A stretch of DNA of 64,000 nt, taken from Natronococcus pandeyae. Its GTDB lineage: Archaea > Halobacteriota > Halobacteria > Halobacteriales > Natrialbaceae. The notes beneath the pieces are model-generated. The model had not been told where the DNA came from. It ran no database searches and saw only the letters and a program-made list of their open reading frames with translations. Location: NCBI RefSeq assembly GCF_008122205.1, contig NZ_PHNJ01000008.1, positions 124,001 through 188,000 of the forward strand, read 5' to 3'. Below, piece by piece: positions 51,158-61,516 of this stretch (positions are counted from its first letter, which is position 1; the number at the start of each line of letters is the position of its first letter). Made by a program: the position numbers and the translations under genes.

Positions 51158-54100
51158 ATGAGTAGCGGCGAAACCGAACCTGCGCAGGACACTGGCGACG
51201 AGCTCGGACGCGCGGACGAACAGCCGTCTCGTCGGTTCGTTCTCAAAGCGGGAGCAGCCGCCGCTGCCACCGGACTCGCGGGATGTGCCGGGCTATTCTC
51301 CGACGAGGATCCGGAGGTGGACGATCCGGACGACGAACCGATGAACGTCTTCGAGGAGTACCCGGACCGTGACTGGGAGGAGTACTACCGAGACATCTGG
51401 GACGTCGACGACACGTTCATGCTGACGTGTACGCCCAACGACACTCACAACTGCTATCTCGAGGCCCATGTCAAAAACGACGTCATCACCCGGCTCGGCC
51501 CGTCGATGAACTACGGCGGGGCGACGGACTTACACGGGAACGAGGCCTCCGACAGGTGGGACCCCCGCGTCTGCCAGAAGGGGCTCGCGATGATCGAACG
51601 GTTCTACGGCGACCAGCGCGTCCACGCCCCGATGGTTCGCGAGGGGTTCCGCGAGTGGGTCGAGGACGGGTTCCCGCGCGACGACGACGGCTCGATGCCC
51701 GAGGAATACGCCGGCCGGGGCACGGATAGCTGGGAGGAGGTCTCCTTCGACGAGGCCTACGACCTGGCCGCCGAGACGATCCTCGAGATCGCCGACTTCT
51801 ACAGCGGCGAGGACGGACAGGAGGCCCTGCTCGAGCAGGAGTACCACGAACGGGTCGTCGAGGAGACGGGCGGTGCCGGGATCCAGACGATGAAGTTCCG
51901 CGGCGGGATGCCCCTGCTCGGGATGATTCGCCTCTTCGGCCTCTACCGCGTCGCGAATCAGATGGCGCTCGTCGACTACCACGTGCGCGACGTCGACGAG
52001 GACGAGGCCATCGGCGGTGTCGGACTGGACAACTACTCCTGGCACACCGACCTGCCGCCGGGGCATACGATGGTCACCGGCCAGCAGACCGTTGATTTCG
52101 ACCTGGCGAACGTCGAGTACGCCGACAACATCGTCATCGCCGGGATGAACTGGATCACGACGAAGATGGCCGACTCCCACTGGCTCACCGAGGCCAGGAT
52201 GAAAGGTGCGAAGGTGACCGGGGTCTTCACCGACTACAACGCGACGGCGACGAAGTGCGACGAGATCATCACGGTCAGGCCCGGAACGGACTCCGCGCTC
52301 TTCCTCGGCGCTGCGAAGATCATCGTCGAAGAGGACCTGTACGACGAGACGTTCGTTCGCGAGCAGACGGACCTGCCGATCCTCGTCAGGACGGACGAGA
52401 ACCGGTTCCTCCGCGCCCACGAGGTCTTCGAGGACTACGAAGCCGAGGATCTCGAGAAGTCGATCGTCGTCGAGGACGACGAGGAACGTCCGGACGCGGG
52501 CACGATCGACGTCTGGGAGAACGTTCTCACCGAAGACCTCCGTGAAGGGTGGGGCGACTTCGTCGTCCACGACGCCGACGCAGACGAGTACGTCCCCGTC
52601 ACGCGCGACGAGATCGGCGACGACTTCGACGTCGAGGCGTCGCTCGAGGGGACCTTCGAGGTCGAAACCGTCGATGGCGAGACCGTCGAGGTCCGCCCCG
52701 TCTTCGATCTGGTCGCGGAACACTTACTCGAGACGTGGGACGCCGAATCCACCGCCGAAGTGACCGGAACCGATCCCGACGCCGTCGAGGACCTGGCCCG
52801 CGACATGGCCGACAACCAGGGGACGACCTTGTTGCTGAAGGGAATGGGGCCGAACCACCACAACAACCAGGACCAGAAGGACCGGTCGGCGTTCCTGCTC
52901 GCGTCGCTGACGAGCAACATCGGCAACTTCGGCGGCAACATCGGCAGCTACGCCGGCAACTACCGCGGCGCCTACTTCAACGGCAACGGGCAGTGGACCG
53001 ACGAGGACCCCTTCGATCCCGAACTCGACCCCGACGAACCCGCGCCGATCGACAGCCGATCGACGTCCCAGTCGGCCCACTGGTACTCCCACGGCGATCG
53101 GCCCCTCGCCGTCGACGAGGAGTACTACATGGGCGACTCCCACATGTTCACGCCGACGAAGTTCCTCTGGACGGCCGGCTCGAACTCGATCCTGGGGAAC
53201 GCGAAGGGGTCGTTCGACATCATCGAGAACATGCTCCGGAACGGTCGGATCGAAGCGCTGTTCACCAACGAGTGGTGGTGGACGAAGACCTGCGAGTACT
53301 CCGACATCGTCTTCCCGGCGGACTCGTGGGCCGAGTACCACGTCCACGACATCACCGCCTCGGTCACGAACCCGTTCGTCATGGCGATGCCGGAGACCGG
53401 CCTCGAGGAGCGCATCTACGAGACGCGCAACGACGCCCAGATCTACCAGGGCGTCGCCGAGGCCCTCGCCGAACGGACCGACGACGACCGGTTCGCCGAC
53501 TACTGGGCGTTCATCGACGAGGACGAGTACCAGGGCAGACCGTACCTCCAGCGAGTGATCGACCACTCCAACACCGTCGCCGGCTACGACATCGACGACC
53601 TCATCGAGCGCGCCGAAGAGGGAGAGCCCCGGCTGATCATGACCGGGACCTACCCCAAGTTCGTCGGCGGCCGTCAGACCCACGAGGACGACCCCTGGTA
53701 CACGAAGACCGGCCGCCTCGAGTTCTTCCGCGAGGAGCCCGAGTTCACCGAGGCCGGCGAGAACATCCCGCTGCACCGCGAGCCCGTCGACGCGACGTTC
53801 TACGAGCCGAACGCGATCGTCGCCAGCGACGATAACCCGGCGATCGATCCCGAAACACCCGCGGACCGCGGCTGGGACGACGAGGAGTCGGTTCGCGATG
53901 GCGACGTTCGCCAGATCAGGAACGTCGTTTACACGCCTGACGAACTCACCGACACCGAACATCCGCTCCGGGCGCTCGACGACGGGTTCGAGTACACCTA
54001 CATGACGCCGAAGTTCCGCCACGGGGCCCACACGTTCTCCAATTCGTTGCCGAACATCGCCGTCTGGTGGGGGCCGTTCGGCGACATGGATCGCGAAGAC

Positions 54101-54715
54101 GAGCGCAAACCGTTCGTCGGCGAGGGCTACCTCAACATGAACCCCGAGGACGCCCAGGAAGAAGGGCTCGAGGACGGCGACTACGTCTACCTGGACGCGG
54201 ACCCGCAGGATCGGCCGTACCGCGGCTGGGACGAAGACGACGAGGGGTACCACGTCGCCCGCGCGCTGATGCGCGTCCGGTACCAGCCGTCGCTGCCGCG
54301 GGGCGTCACGCGAAGCTGGTTCAACCTCAACGAGGCCTCCCACGGGAGCGTCGAGGCCCACGAGGAACGCGACGACGGCCTCGCGAGAAACGAGGAGACC
54401 GATTACCAGGCGCTGTACCGCTACGGCGGCCACCAGAGCGCGACGCGAACCTGGTTCCGACGAACTATGCTCACCGACGAGATGCCACGAAAGGAGTACG
54501 GCGGACAGAATATCGGCGTCGGCTACGCCGCGGACATCCACTGCGCCAACGGCGCGCCGAAGGAGTCGTTCGTGCGAGTCGAGCGGGCCGAAGAGGGCGG
54601 CGAAGACGGTGAAGGACTCTGGCGTCCCGCGGAGATGGGCCTACGCCCGACGTACGAGGACGACGAGATGGAACAGTACCTGAACGGCGAGTTCCTCGAC
54701 ACGGGGGGTGACTGA
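51158..54715 (+). CDS. dmsA: type II DMSO-reductase-family molybdopterin subunit (DmsA-like)
   Basis: The 1185-residue protein starts with a Tat motif (SRRFVLKAG, residues 24-32) and a lipobox (LAGC, Cys43), so it is probably exported folded and anchored outside. The Fe-S site reads C91-x3-D95-x3-C99-x39-C139, so Asp replaces the second Cys of the usual set. The molybdenum ligand is Asp298 in SWHTDLPPG, aligned with NarG SWYxDLPP, and later come [23 protein letters not shown] and [17 protein letters not shown], as in type II enzymes (nitrate, selenate, DMS, chlorate, DMSO). The C-terminal molybdopterin-binding part is [22 protein letters not shown] to [11 protein letters not shown]. Adjacent DmsR, DmsB and chaperone support a DMSO or other oxyanion reductase; substrate inferred. 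Confidence 0.85.
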   Translation: MSSGETEPAQDTGDELGRADEQPSRRFVLKAGAAAAATGLAGCAGLFSDEDPEVDDPDDEPMNVFEEYPDRDWEEYYRDIWDVDDTFMLTCTPNDTHNCYLEAHVKNDVITRLGPSMNYGGATDLHGNEASDRWDPRVCQKGLAMIERFYGDQRVHAPMVREGFREWVEDGFPRDDDGSMPEEYAGRGTDSWEEVSFDEAYDLAAETILEIADFYSGEDGQEALLEQEYHERVVEETGGAGIQTMKFRGGMPLLGMIRLFGLYRVANQMALVDYHVRDVDEDEAIGGVGLDNYSWHTDLPPGHTMVTGQQTVDFDLANVEYADNIVIAGMNWITTKMADSHWLTEARMKGAKVTGVFTDYNATATKCDEIITVRPGTDSALFLGAAKIIVEEDLYDETFVREQTDLPILVRTDENRFLRAHEVFEDYEAEDLEKSIVVEDDEERPDAGTIDVWENVLTEDLREGWGDFVVHDADADEYVPVTRDEIGDDFDVEASLEGTFEVETVDGETVEVRPVFDLVAEHLLETWDAESTAEVTGTDPDAVEDLARDMADNQGTTLLLKGMGPNHHNNQDQKDRSAFLLASLTSNIGNFGGNIGSYAGNYRGAYFNGNGQWTDEDPFDPELDPDEPAPIDSRSTSQSAHWYSHGDRPLAVDEEYYMGDSHMFTPTKFLWTAGSNSILGNAKGSFDIIENMLRNGRIEALFTNEWWWTKTCEYSDIVFPADSWAEYHVHDITASVTNPFVMAMPETGLEERIYETRNDAQIYQGVAEALAERTDDDRFADYWAFIDEDEYQGRPYLQRVIDHSNTVAGYDIDDLIERAEEGEPRLIMTGTYPKFVGGRQTHEDDPWYTKTGRLEFFREEPEFTEAGENIPLHREPVDATFYEPNAIVASDDNPAIDPETPADRGWDDEESVRDGDVRQIRNVVYTPDELTDTEHPLRALDDGFEYTYMTPKFRHGAHTFSNSLPNIAVWWGPFGDMDREDERKPFVGEGYLNMNPEDAQEEGLEDGDYVYLDADPQDRPYRGWDEDDEGYHVARALMRVRYQPSLPRGVTRSWFNLNEASHGSVEAHEERDDGLARNEETDYQALYRYGGHQSATRTWFRRTMLTDEMPRKEYGGQNIGVGYAADIHCANGAPKESFVRVERAEEGGEDGEGLWRPAEMGLRPTYEDDEMEQYLNGEFLDTGGD

Positions 54716-54717
54716 CG

Positions 54718-55923
54718 ATGCCCCAGGTCTACAACTGGCAACTCGACCGCGAGGTCGAATTCCCGTACGAAGAGGCCCGCCCGGATCGACAGTGGGCGGC
54801 TATGTTCGACCTGAACAAGTGCATCTCCTGTCAGACGTGTACGCTGGCCTGCAAGACGACCTGGACGCACGAAGAAGGCCAGGAGCACATGTTCTGGAAC
54901 AACGTCGAGACCAAGCCCTACGGGTCGCATCCGGTCGGCTGGGACAAGCGAACCCTGTCGGATATGGGATCGATGGAGTGGGACGGCGACACCTACGAGG
55001 GCGACACTATCTTCGAGACCGAGGACGTCGACTGGGACGATCCGGAGAACCACCCGACAGAGGAGGACATCAACGAGGACGTCGCGGGATTCATGCCCGG
55101 AACCGACGACTGGCGCTACCCCAACCTCGGCGAGGACGAACCGGCCGGCGAGCGGATGGAACCGGACATGCACTTCGACGAGGACACGCATCCGATCTGG
55201 TTCTTCTACCTGCCGCGGATCTGCAACCACTGCACGTACGCCGGCTGTGCCGGGGGGTGTCCGGTGCAGGCCATCTACAAACGCCCCGAGGACGGCGTGG
55301 TCCTCATCGACCGCGAGGAGTGCGAGGCGCGGCTGGTCTGCAACGAGACCTGCCCGTACAAGAAGGCCCAGTTCAACCCGGCCGAGAGCATCTCCCAGAA
55401 GTGCGTCGGCTGCTATCCGAAGACCGAAGACGGACGGGCGCCGCAGTGCTTCGAGAACTGTCTCGGCAAGATCCGACTCCACGGCTACATCAACCCGCCG
55501 GAGGAAGCCGACGACAGCGATCCGACCGAAGAGCCGACCAATCCGATGGACTTCCTCGTCCACCAGAAGGAGATCGCACTGCCGCTGTACCCGCAGTTCG
55601 GCCTCGAGCCGAACGTCTACTACATTCCGCCGACGACGGCACCGGTCGACTACCTCGAGCAGCTGTTCGGTCCGGGCGTCGAGGACGCCTTCGAAACCTA
55701 CCGGGCGATCGGGGACGGCGACGAACCCGCCCTCGAGGGCCTGTTGAACCTGATGGGAAGCACCGAGTGGTCGCTCACCGCGTTCGAAGTCGACGGCGAC
55801 GAGGCCGTCGGCTACTACGAGGGCGACGAAGTCGGTCGGGTGCCCATTACGGAACCGCAAGCCGAACGCGACCGCGCCGACGAGGTCGACGGCGAGGAAG
55901 TCTACCGGCTCGACATCACGTAA
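54718..55923 (+). CDS. dmsB: reductase iron-sulfur subunit (DmsB/NarH-like)
   Basis: The 401-residue protein carries four Cys clusters: KCISCQTCTLACKTTW, ICNHCTYAGCAGGCPVQAIY, EARLVCNETCPYKKAQF and KCVGCYPKTEDGRAPQCFENCLG. This arrangement, with PVQAIYKRPEDGVVLID in the middle, matches the beta subunits of type II enzymes (NarH, SerB, DdhB, EbdB), which bind three [4Fe-4S] and one [3Fe-4S] cluster. It passes electrons from the membrane to DmsA. It has no signal peptide and is probably co-exported with the Tat-bearing subunit. It begins two bases after dmsA. Confidence 0.93.
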   Translation: MPQVYNWQLDREVEFPYEEARPDRQWAAMFDLNKCISCQTCTLACKTTWTHEEGQEHMFWNNVETKPYGSHPVGWDKRTLSDMGSMEWDGDTYEGDTIFETEDVDWDDPENHPTEEDINEDVAGFMPGTDDWRYPNLGEDEPAGERMEPDMHFDEDTHPIWFFYLPRICNHCTYAGCAGGCPVQAIYKRPEDGVVLIDREECEARLVCNETCPYKKAQFNPAESISQKCVGCYPKTEDGRAPQCFENCLGKIRLHGYINPPEEADDSDPTEEPTNPMDFLVHQKEIALPLYPQFGLEPNVYYIPPTTAPVDYLEQLFGPGVEDAFETYRAIGDGDEPALEGLLNLMGSTEWSLTAFEVDGDEAVGYYEGDEVGRVPITEPQAERDRADEVDGEEVYRLDIT

Positions 55924-55925
55924 CC

Positions 55926-56864
55926 ATGAGTGACTTCAGCATCCTCGGTGGACCACCGAGCAAGCGGGACGACGAATCGACTGTCGAAAACGGGACGGCC
56001 CGTGACGACCGCGAAACTGACGCCGATCGGAGACTTGATCCGCCACCGGGCGATGCCACGACGGCACTGCATCGCGCTCGCCTTTACTCGCTACTGGCAC
56101 TCGGGCTGGAGCGGCCAGGCGGTGACGGCGGTCTGGAGACGTGCGACATTACCGCACTCGTCGACGCCGCGGCGGCGATCGACGGAACCGTCGAAGACGC
56201 AGCGACGACCGTCAGCGACCATCTCACCGACACGACGGGGCTCGCGGACCGGTGGGCGTCCCTGTTCGGCGTCGAGGAGGGACACACCGTTTCGCCGTAC
56301 GAACTGACGTACCTGCCGGGGCCGCTGCTGACCAACGTCAGACAGCTCGCCGACATCAGGGGCTTTTACGACGCCTTCGGTCTCGAGGTCGGCGAGGAGA
56401 TGCCGTATCGCGGCGACCACATCTGTTACCTGACGGAGTTTCTCGGCCACCTCTGCCTCCGCGAGGCACACTTGCGACGTGCAGGCGACGATGAGGGGGT
56501 CGCGGTCGTCGTCGACGCCCGTCGCACCTTCGTCGAAGACCACCTCGGCCGATGGTTCTGGCGGTTCGCCGGTGACGTAAGCGCCCACGACGACGGCGTC
56601 TACGCCGCGCTGGCTGATCTCCTGGCAGCGCTCGTCGAAGACGAGATAGCGACACTGGATCTCGATCCGGAGTGGGTACCGGACACGCTCGAGGTGACGG
56701 AGTGGAACGAGGGCATCTTCGGAGAAACCGGCCGTGGCTGTGGTGGTTGCGGGGCCGACGCCAGTGGACTCGACGGCCTAGACGGGGACCCGCAGCGCGG
56801 TGGGGTGCCGACGACCGACGATTTACCGAGAGGGCCCCGACCGGACAGGCCGAACGGATCCTGA
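55926..56864 (+). CDS. dmsD: TorD/DmsD-family maturation chaperone
   Basis: Start at 55926 gives 312 residues; the long frame from 54708 runs through dmsB and is an artefact. The first 60 residues are disordered. The folded part is all-helical: ALHRARLYSLLALGLERPG, ASLFGVEEGHTVSPYELTY, LADIRGFYDAFGLEVGEEM, DHICYLTEFLGHLCLREAHL and FVEDHLGRWFWRFAGDV. PYExxY...D..GFYxxFG...E..D is the TorD/NarJ family signature. It chaperones the molybdenum cofactor subunit before Tat export. The end has a Cys/Gly patch GRGCGGCGADASG of unknown role. Confidence 0.9.
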   Translation: MSDFSILGGPPSKRDDESTVENGTARDDRETDADRRLDPPPGDATTALHRARLYSLLALGLERPGGDGGLETCDITALVDAAAAIDGTVEDAATTVSDHLTDTTGLADRWASLFGVEEGHTVSPYELTYLPGPLLTNVRQLADIRGFYDAFGLEVGEEMPYRGDHICYLTEFLGHLCLREAHLRRAGDDEGVAVVVDARRTFVEDHLGRWFWRFAGDVSAHDDGVYAALADLLAALVEDEIATLDLDPEWVPDTLEVTEWNEGIFGETGRGCGGCGADASGLDGLDGDPQRGGVPTTDDLPRGPRPDRPNGS

Positions 56865-57009
56865 AACGCGGTCGCATGTCCCGCGTCAGTACGGGTTTGG
56901 CCCCCGTTTATCACTGGCTTCTGTGCTGTGAGTGCGATCGTCAGGTAATATTCCCTACCGTACTGTGGACCGTACAATAGTGGGATGTTCACATATCATT
57001 CATGGAACG

Positions 57010-57237
57010 ATGGGAACTGAGCCAGCTCGATACGAGTTCGAATGTCCGCACTGTCACGAACGAATCGTCGTCGATCCACCGATCCTGGCGGAACTGGTCA
57101 GCAATGGCTGCGTGTTTTGCGAAGCGAACGTCTCGGAGAGCGACTTCGAACCCGACGAATCGAACCGCCTGAGCCGGCACAGCACGCTCTCGAGGAGCGG
57201 TCTGTCTCACCTTACCCGTTTGGAAACACTCCCATAG
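57010..57237 (+). CDS. small zinc-ribbon protein
   Basis: The 75-residue protein starts MGTEPARYEFECPHCHERIV and has CPHC...CVFC, two C-x2-C pairs about 22 residues apart, a zinc ribbon. The C-terminal 30 residues are Ser/Arg-rich and disordered. Haloarchaeal genomes carry many such small zinc fingers; function unknown. Confidence 0.7.
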   Translation: MGTEPARYEFECPHCHERIVVDPPILAELVSNGCVFCEANVSESDFEPDESNRLSRHSTLSRSGLSHLTRLETLP

Positions 57238-57474
57238 CGTCATCGTTACAGTATTCTGCGCACAGCAGGCGAGCCGGATCACGAGGACACCCTCCTCACA
57301 CACTGTACGGACTGATACACCGAAGTACGCCGAGAGTTAGTGGCGATGAAACGCGTCCCTGATAGCGTTTTGAAATAGTACTGTACAACTAGAGGACCGT
57401 TCGTAATTTAGTACCCCATGTGTGAGTCCCGATACACGCGTAAAGAGACGGTTCCAGTCTTCTTTACATGGTGA

Positions 57475-57981
57475 CTACAGCGAGCGTTCCATCTCGTGTT
57501 CACCTCGCTCGCTGGCCGTCGTCTCGAACCCGGCCGATCGGTAGAGGTTCATCGCGATGCGATTGGTGCGCGAGACGGTGAGCCAGACGCGGCTCAGCCC
57601 GTTCTCCCGACCGTGTCCGAGCAGCCCGCGGATGAGCTGCGTACCGATCCCCGCGGATTGATACGCCGGTCGGACGAAGATCGCCAGTTCGGACGTGTCG
57701 TCGTATGGAACGAGGACGGCGTGCCCAACCACGTCGCCACGATGCCTCGCGACGACGTTCAGTCCGTCCTCGAGGAGGCCATCGATCCACTGCGTGATTC
57801 GGGATTCGTCTCGGGGCGGCAACCCCTGTGATCGGGAGTCGTCGTCGAAGTGAGTGTACATCTCCACCAGCGGCGCCGAGCCGCTGGTGTACTCACTGAC
57901 TGTTATCGTTCGGCCTTCGTGATCAGCGAACGTCGTCGGGAGGCGCGGGAACTGTGACCGCCGGTCGGACGAGAGGACCAT
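57475..57981 (-). CDS. GNAT family N-acetyltransferase
   Basis: Start at 57981 (MVLSSDRRSQFPRLPTTFAD) gives 168 residues. The acetyl-CoA loop is PAYQSAGIGTQLIRGLLGHGREN, preceded by ELAIFVRP and followed by LTVSRTNRIAMNLYRSAGFE, the classical GNAT order (Q/R-x2-G-x-G/A). The substrate (small molecule, peptide or protein) is unknown. The gene is monocistronic. Confidence 0.93.
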   Translation of the reverse strand: MVLSSDRRSQFPRLPTTFADHEGRTITVSEYTSGSAPLVEMYTHFDDDSRSQGLPPRDESRITQWIDGLLEDGLNVVARHRGDVVGHAVLVPYDDTSELAIFVRPAYQSAGIGTQLIRGLLGHGRENGLSRVWLTVSRTNRIAMNLYRSAGFETTASERGEHEMERSL

Positions 57982-59166
57982 GGTGGATGATTGGATGGGA
58001 ACACCCCTAAACCTGGCTTGCATTCCCGGTCGCTGGGAGAGAGTGAAGGGATCGCCCAGCATCCTCCTTGCACTTGGTCGTGCGAGGGGTCCCCGTCGTT
58101 CCGGGTATCTAAACGTCACGCCTCAGAAAGGTGCCAAGGATGGAGTTTTCCTCGAATGATCTCTCATCGACTGATATCAGATCATATCGGTGTCAGTGAT
58201 TCGGAGACGTCGTTTTCGTTAGACAACCTGGGCTCTCGAGTTAGTATGGGGATACCGACTTGTTTGTCTTCTGAATACGTTGGTTGTGTCTATATAGTCC
58301 AATAATGGTTCTACCGTTGGATCAACTGCTGACTTGTGGATTCTCGGCCGATCCACCATATCTGGAGGACTATACTGCTCTAGATCAGTGTCTCTCTTGT
58401 TGCGGTTCGATTGCCCGATTCCCAACCCGTGAGGAGAAGACGAACGTGTTTGCGATAGTATCGACAATAGCGCGAAGGTATTGTGTAATTCGTAGAACGA
58501 GATCGGGATATCTGCGGTGGCTCGCTAGATCTTCGCCCGAGTGAATTTGCACCACTATGTTGTGGTAGCTTTGCAATTCTAACGGTAGTTAGCTATGGTC
58601 TGATTTGTTATGGGATGGTCGATTGTGGTCACCCTGCAGTAAAGTAGGAATATCGACAGTTAGTCGTCCAGTGCCGGGTTCGGGGGTCCTCTCTACCAAT
58701 CCGATTCCGGTGAGACGGGTGACTACTCGGTTCATCCAGTGGTACCTACCGTTCGTGGACGAGAGTACTCTGCAACGAGGGAGACGCAGGATCACCACGT
58801 TCTCGATAAGTCCCATTGCGAGACAATCGGACTGGTCGCGGTCGCCCCTGAAGACGGCGCTTTCGGTGACGATTATCTCTCGATGGCGATGCGCCCTCTA
58901 TCGATCACACTACTCCCGTCACCCTAATCGGGCCGAGGAAATCATCATCGCAGCCATCGAAACAGTCCGAAGACTACAGCTTCGATGTCCCGAACCGCCA
59001 CAAGCCGCCGAGATGATGTTCAAAACCGAGAGCTCTCTATGAGGGAACCGTCCACGGGCTGTGCTCTGTCGATGACGAGCATTCGTCTGTCATCGGGAGA
59101 GTGAGTTACTCGGAGATATCGTCGAAAACCACTCGCTATATTTACTCCGTCGTTATAATACGGATT
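57982..59166. other. gene-poor, AT-richer interval
   Basis: About 1.2 kb with no supported gene. Frames of 75-145 residues (for example 58589-58816 reverse and 58605-59042 forward) are Arg/Ser-rich and show no conserved motif; base composition is lower in GC than neighbouring coding DNA, as in decayed genes. It ends at the TrmB gene. Possible remnants of lost genes, but I cannot name any. Confidence 0.45.
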
Positions 59167-60207
59167 ATGGACGGCACAGGTCTTAGAACAGCTCTCAAAC
59201 GACTCGGTCTCTCTGAGAAGGAAGTCGAAGCGTATCTCGCCACCATCGAGTGTAGCGAAATTACAATGAGTGTTCTCGCTGATGAAGCGGACGTCTCAGT
59301 TCGACACGTCTACAAGGTCGCCGAGCAGTTGGAACAGCGAGGACTCGTAGTTGTCAACGATCACATCACACCGACGACACTACAAGCAATTCCCCCGTCT
59401 GAAGCAATATCTCAGTTGAAGGGAAACCTTTCGGCGATTGAATCGGAACTCAACTCGCGCTTCGAGGAGCATCCGTTCGAATCGAAGACGGAAGTCTTCA
59501 AATCTAAACCGACGCTTTTCAAACGTTTTCAGGAGAGTATTTCGAAAGCAGAAAACGAGATTTTGTTGTCGGTTCCGGTCGAAGCGATGCCTGGGATTGC
59601 CGATGACCTACAAGAGGCGCTCGACCGGGGTGTACTTATCCTCCTGTTAGTGACTAATACAGAAACGTCAGTCTCCAGAGTCGGCACGATCGCTTCCGTC
59701 ATGCGTACCACCAAAGGAGATTTTCCTGCGATGATGTCTGTTGATCGGAGGGACGGATTTTTTTCGCCGACAGATATGTTCCGGCGTACCTCTCCATCCA
59801 GACAAGGCATCTATCTTCAACAAGATCAGTTCGTACCGATTCTAATCAGCGCCTTCCTCGGTAATTATTGGGGGGCCGGACGCGAAGCGTACATTAGTCG
59901 GCCGAGCGACCTTCCTCGAGAATACACCTCGTTTTGTCACGCAATGTTAGATGCAACGTGTAACCTGAGACGGACTACGGAACTCCACGCCGAAATAAAG
60001 GCCCGGCCTGTGTCGGGTGGGGACGGGTTTGAAACGATCGATGGACGAGTTGTCGATACAGAACAATCGATTATCGATCCGCCGTCGAACTCCCGTGCTA
60101 TCAAAAATACTCTTTTTCTCGAGACCGACGACGTCGTAGTCTCTATCGGAGGACCCGGAGCATTTCTTGAGGATTTCGAAGCGAAGAGAGTTCGGCTCAC
60201 GCAATAG
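59167..60207 (+). CDS. TrmB family transcriptional regulator
   Basis: The ATG at 59167 gives 346 residues, the full TrmB length. The N-terminal winged helix (MDGTGLRTALKRLGLSEKEVEAYLATI, then VSVRHVYKVAEQLEQRGLV) is followed by a coiled linker (about 75-100), a PLD-like domain (ISKAENEILLSVPVEAM) and the sugar-binding C-terminus (FETIDGRVVDTEQS). TrmB proteins sense sugars and control sugar uptake or metabolism; the tandem GH68 genes downstream are likely targets. It is somewhat AT-richer than most genes here, hinting at transfer. Confidence 0.9.
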   Translation: MDGTGLRTALKRLGLSEKEVEAYLATIECSEITMSVLADEADVSVRHVYKVAEQLEQRGLVVVNDHITPTTLQAIPPSEAISQLKGNLSAIESELNSRFEEHPFESKTEVFKSKPTLFKRFQESISKAENEILLSVPVEAMPGIADDLQEALDRGVLILLLVTNTETSVSRVGTIASVMRTTKGDFPAMMSVDRRDGFFSPTDMFRRTSPSRQGIYLQQDQFVPILISAFLGNYWGAGREAYISRPSDLPREYTSFCHAMLDATCNLRRTTELHAEIKARPVSGGDGFETIDGRVVDTEQSIIDPPSNSRAIKNTLFLETDDVVVSIGGPGAFLEDFEAKRVRLTQ

Positions 60208-60278
60208 TATCGCCCCAGTTGCCTGAAGCAGACTCCACGAGGATCCCGCTGAAACCGCCCGCTCGATTATCGGTGCAG

Positions 60279-60364
60279 CTATAGTAACAACTGAAACGAT
60301 TTACACACTGATCGCACAGCCGTCGTGCGATCAGGTGTGCATTGACTTTCAGTGGCTACTATAG
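60279..60364. mobile_element. 86-bp CTATAG-ended miniature inverted-repeat element
   Basis: Ends CTATAG...CTATAG with inner arms GTAACAACTGAAA / TTTCAGTGGCTAC and a core palindrome CTGATCGCAC-N-GTGCGATCAG. It is located just after the TrmB gene. The shorter copy at 47533-47584 lacks the core. Such elements are likely moved by a transposase elsewhere. Confidence 0.8.
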
Positions 60365-61516
60365 GCAACGCAGTCACCAGAGAGTCTCACGCCAGCAGAC
60401 TGTTCCGATAGATCCACGTCGTTCACCCGGCGTTGAATACGTTGGGTGGAGATGTCAGTTATATTGAGAGTAGCGACGCACCTGCTTGCTGCGGTCTCAT
60501 AGCAACAGCCTTCCGACCGATAAACTGCATCACGAGAGCGGACTCGAGAAGCACGACGGTTCTTGTAGTGTGATATATTAACTCAGCTTCGAGTATATGT
60601 TTGAGATCGTAGTTCAAGAGCGACTCGTCGAGTAATCTTATGCAAGGGTAACTAATTTCTTCTCTCAAGACGTGACCAAATGTAGATTTTTGATGTATAA
60701 CTTCATCAAGTATAGTATAGGAATATTTCCTCGTTCTGCCAGCCACAGAGTCTTTTCTCGGAAACCCATTACACGTGCATGGGTGTAAAAATCATACTCA
60801 TTTGATAGATCTAGTCGAAATAGGTTTACAAACGTACTGCCGTAAATGACCTCCTATCTCAAACATTTTACTTCGGAACCTGTCTTGCTGAAAATTGGAA
60901 GGGTACAGAACGCCAGTAATCACCAACCGAGCGCGCCCCAGCGCGAGCGGTGGCCCTGTCGCGTCGACGGCGATCTGCTCCCAAGAGTGAAGACACGACG
61001 ATCGTATACGTCGCCGTCGTGACCCATGCACCCTTCCGCAAAACGGGTGCTAGCAGCGGCGAGCGAACAACCGAATTCAACGAGTTTCTCAGAATCGCAG
61101 ACAGCGCCATGGCGGGTAATACCGTCTCTTGGAAGACCGCCTGGCGATGCGGATCAAGTAGCTCCTTCCGTTCACGCCGACGGTGTCTCGAACTATACTC
61201 TCCAGACACGCATCTGAAGCGCGCTCGAGAAACTGAACTCCACATGCGCGAAGATTACTTAGAGAGAGAGAGAGTTCTCGACCAGGAAGGATTGGGACTT
61301 CGAGTCAGAGACGTTCAGTTGAGCACATAGATCGTTCCGGCTTATTTGACTGGCCTTGCTCTGACAGCATATTTCAAAATAGTCGATCAGCGGGAAACAC
61401 ACTATCTCCGATACAAACACTCTCCGAAATATTATTAACAATTACAATAGTAAATATTTATAATCTATATTCACAGGAAAAATTTTATATTACTCGAAAT
61501 TAGAATAAAGATTGCT
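60365..61516. other. gene-poor region with AT-rich promoter before the GH68 gene
   Basis: No gene is supported here. The frames found (60459-60746, 60868-61245 reverse, 60950-61330 forward) lack any recognised motif. From about 61420 the sequence is strikingly AT-rich (ATTATTAACAATTACAATAG, AAATATTTATAATC, ATTTTATATTAC), typical of a strong or AT-marked archaeal promoter driving the levansucrase-like gene. A run of AG repeats lies at about 61259-61273. Confidence 0.55.

Noticed and set aside
52724-54541. 605-residue reverse frame opposite dmsA
   Set aside because: Antisense to well-defined molybdoenzyme motifs; Val/Arg/Asp-rich without any fold signature.
54708-56864. 718-residue forward frame covering dmsB and the chaperone gene
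   Set aside because: Out of frame with dmsB, then enters the chaperone frame; the real chaperone starts at 55926.
58605-59042. 145-residue forward ORF before the TrmB gene
   Set aside because: Arg/Ser/Pro-rich with no motif and competing frames on the other strand; composition suggests non-coding or decayed DNA.
60459-60746. 95-residue reverse ORF between TrmB and GH68
   Set aside because: No recognisable family, no ribosome site, and a base composition unlike coding DNA here.
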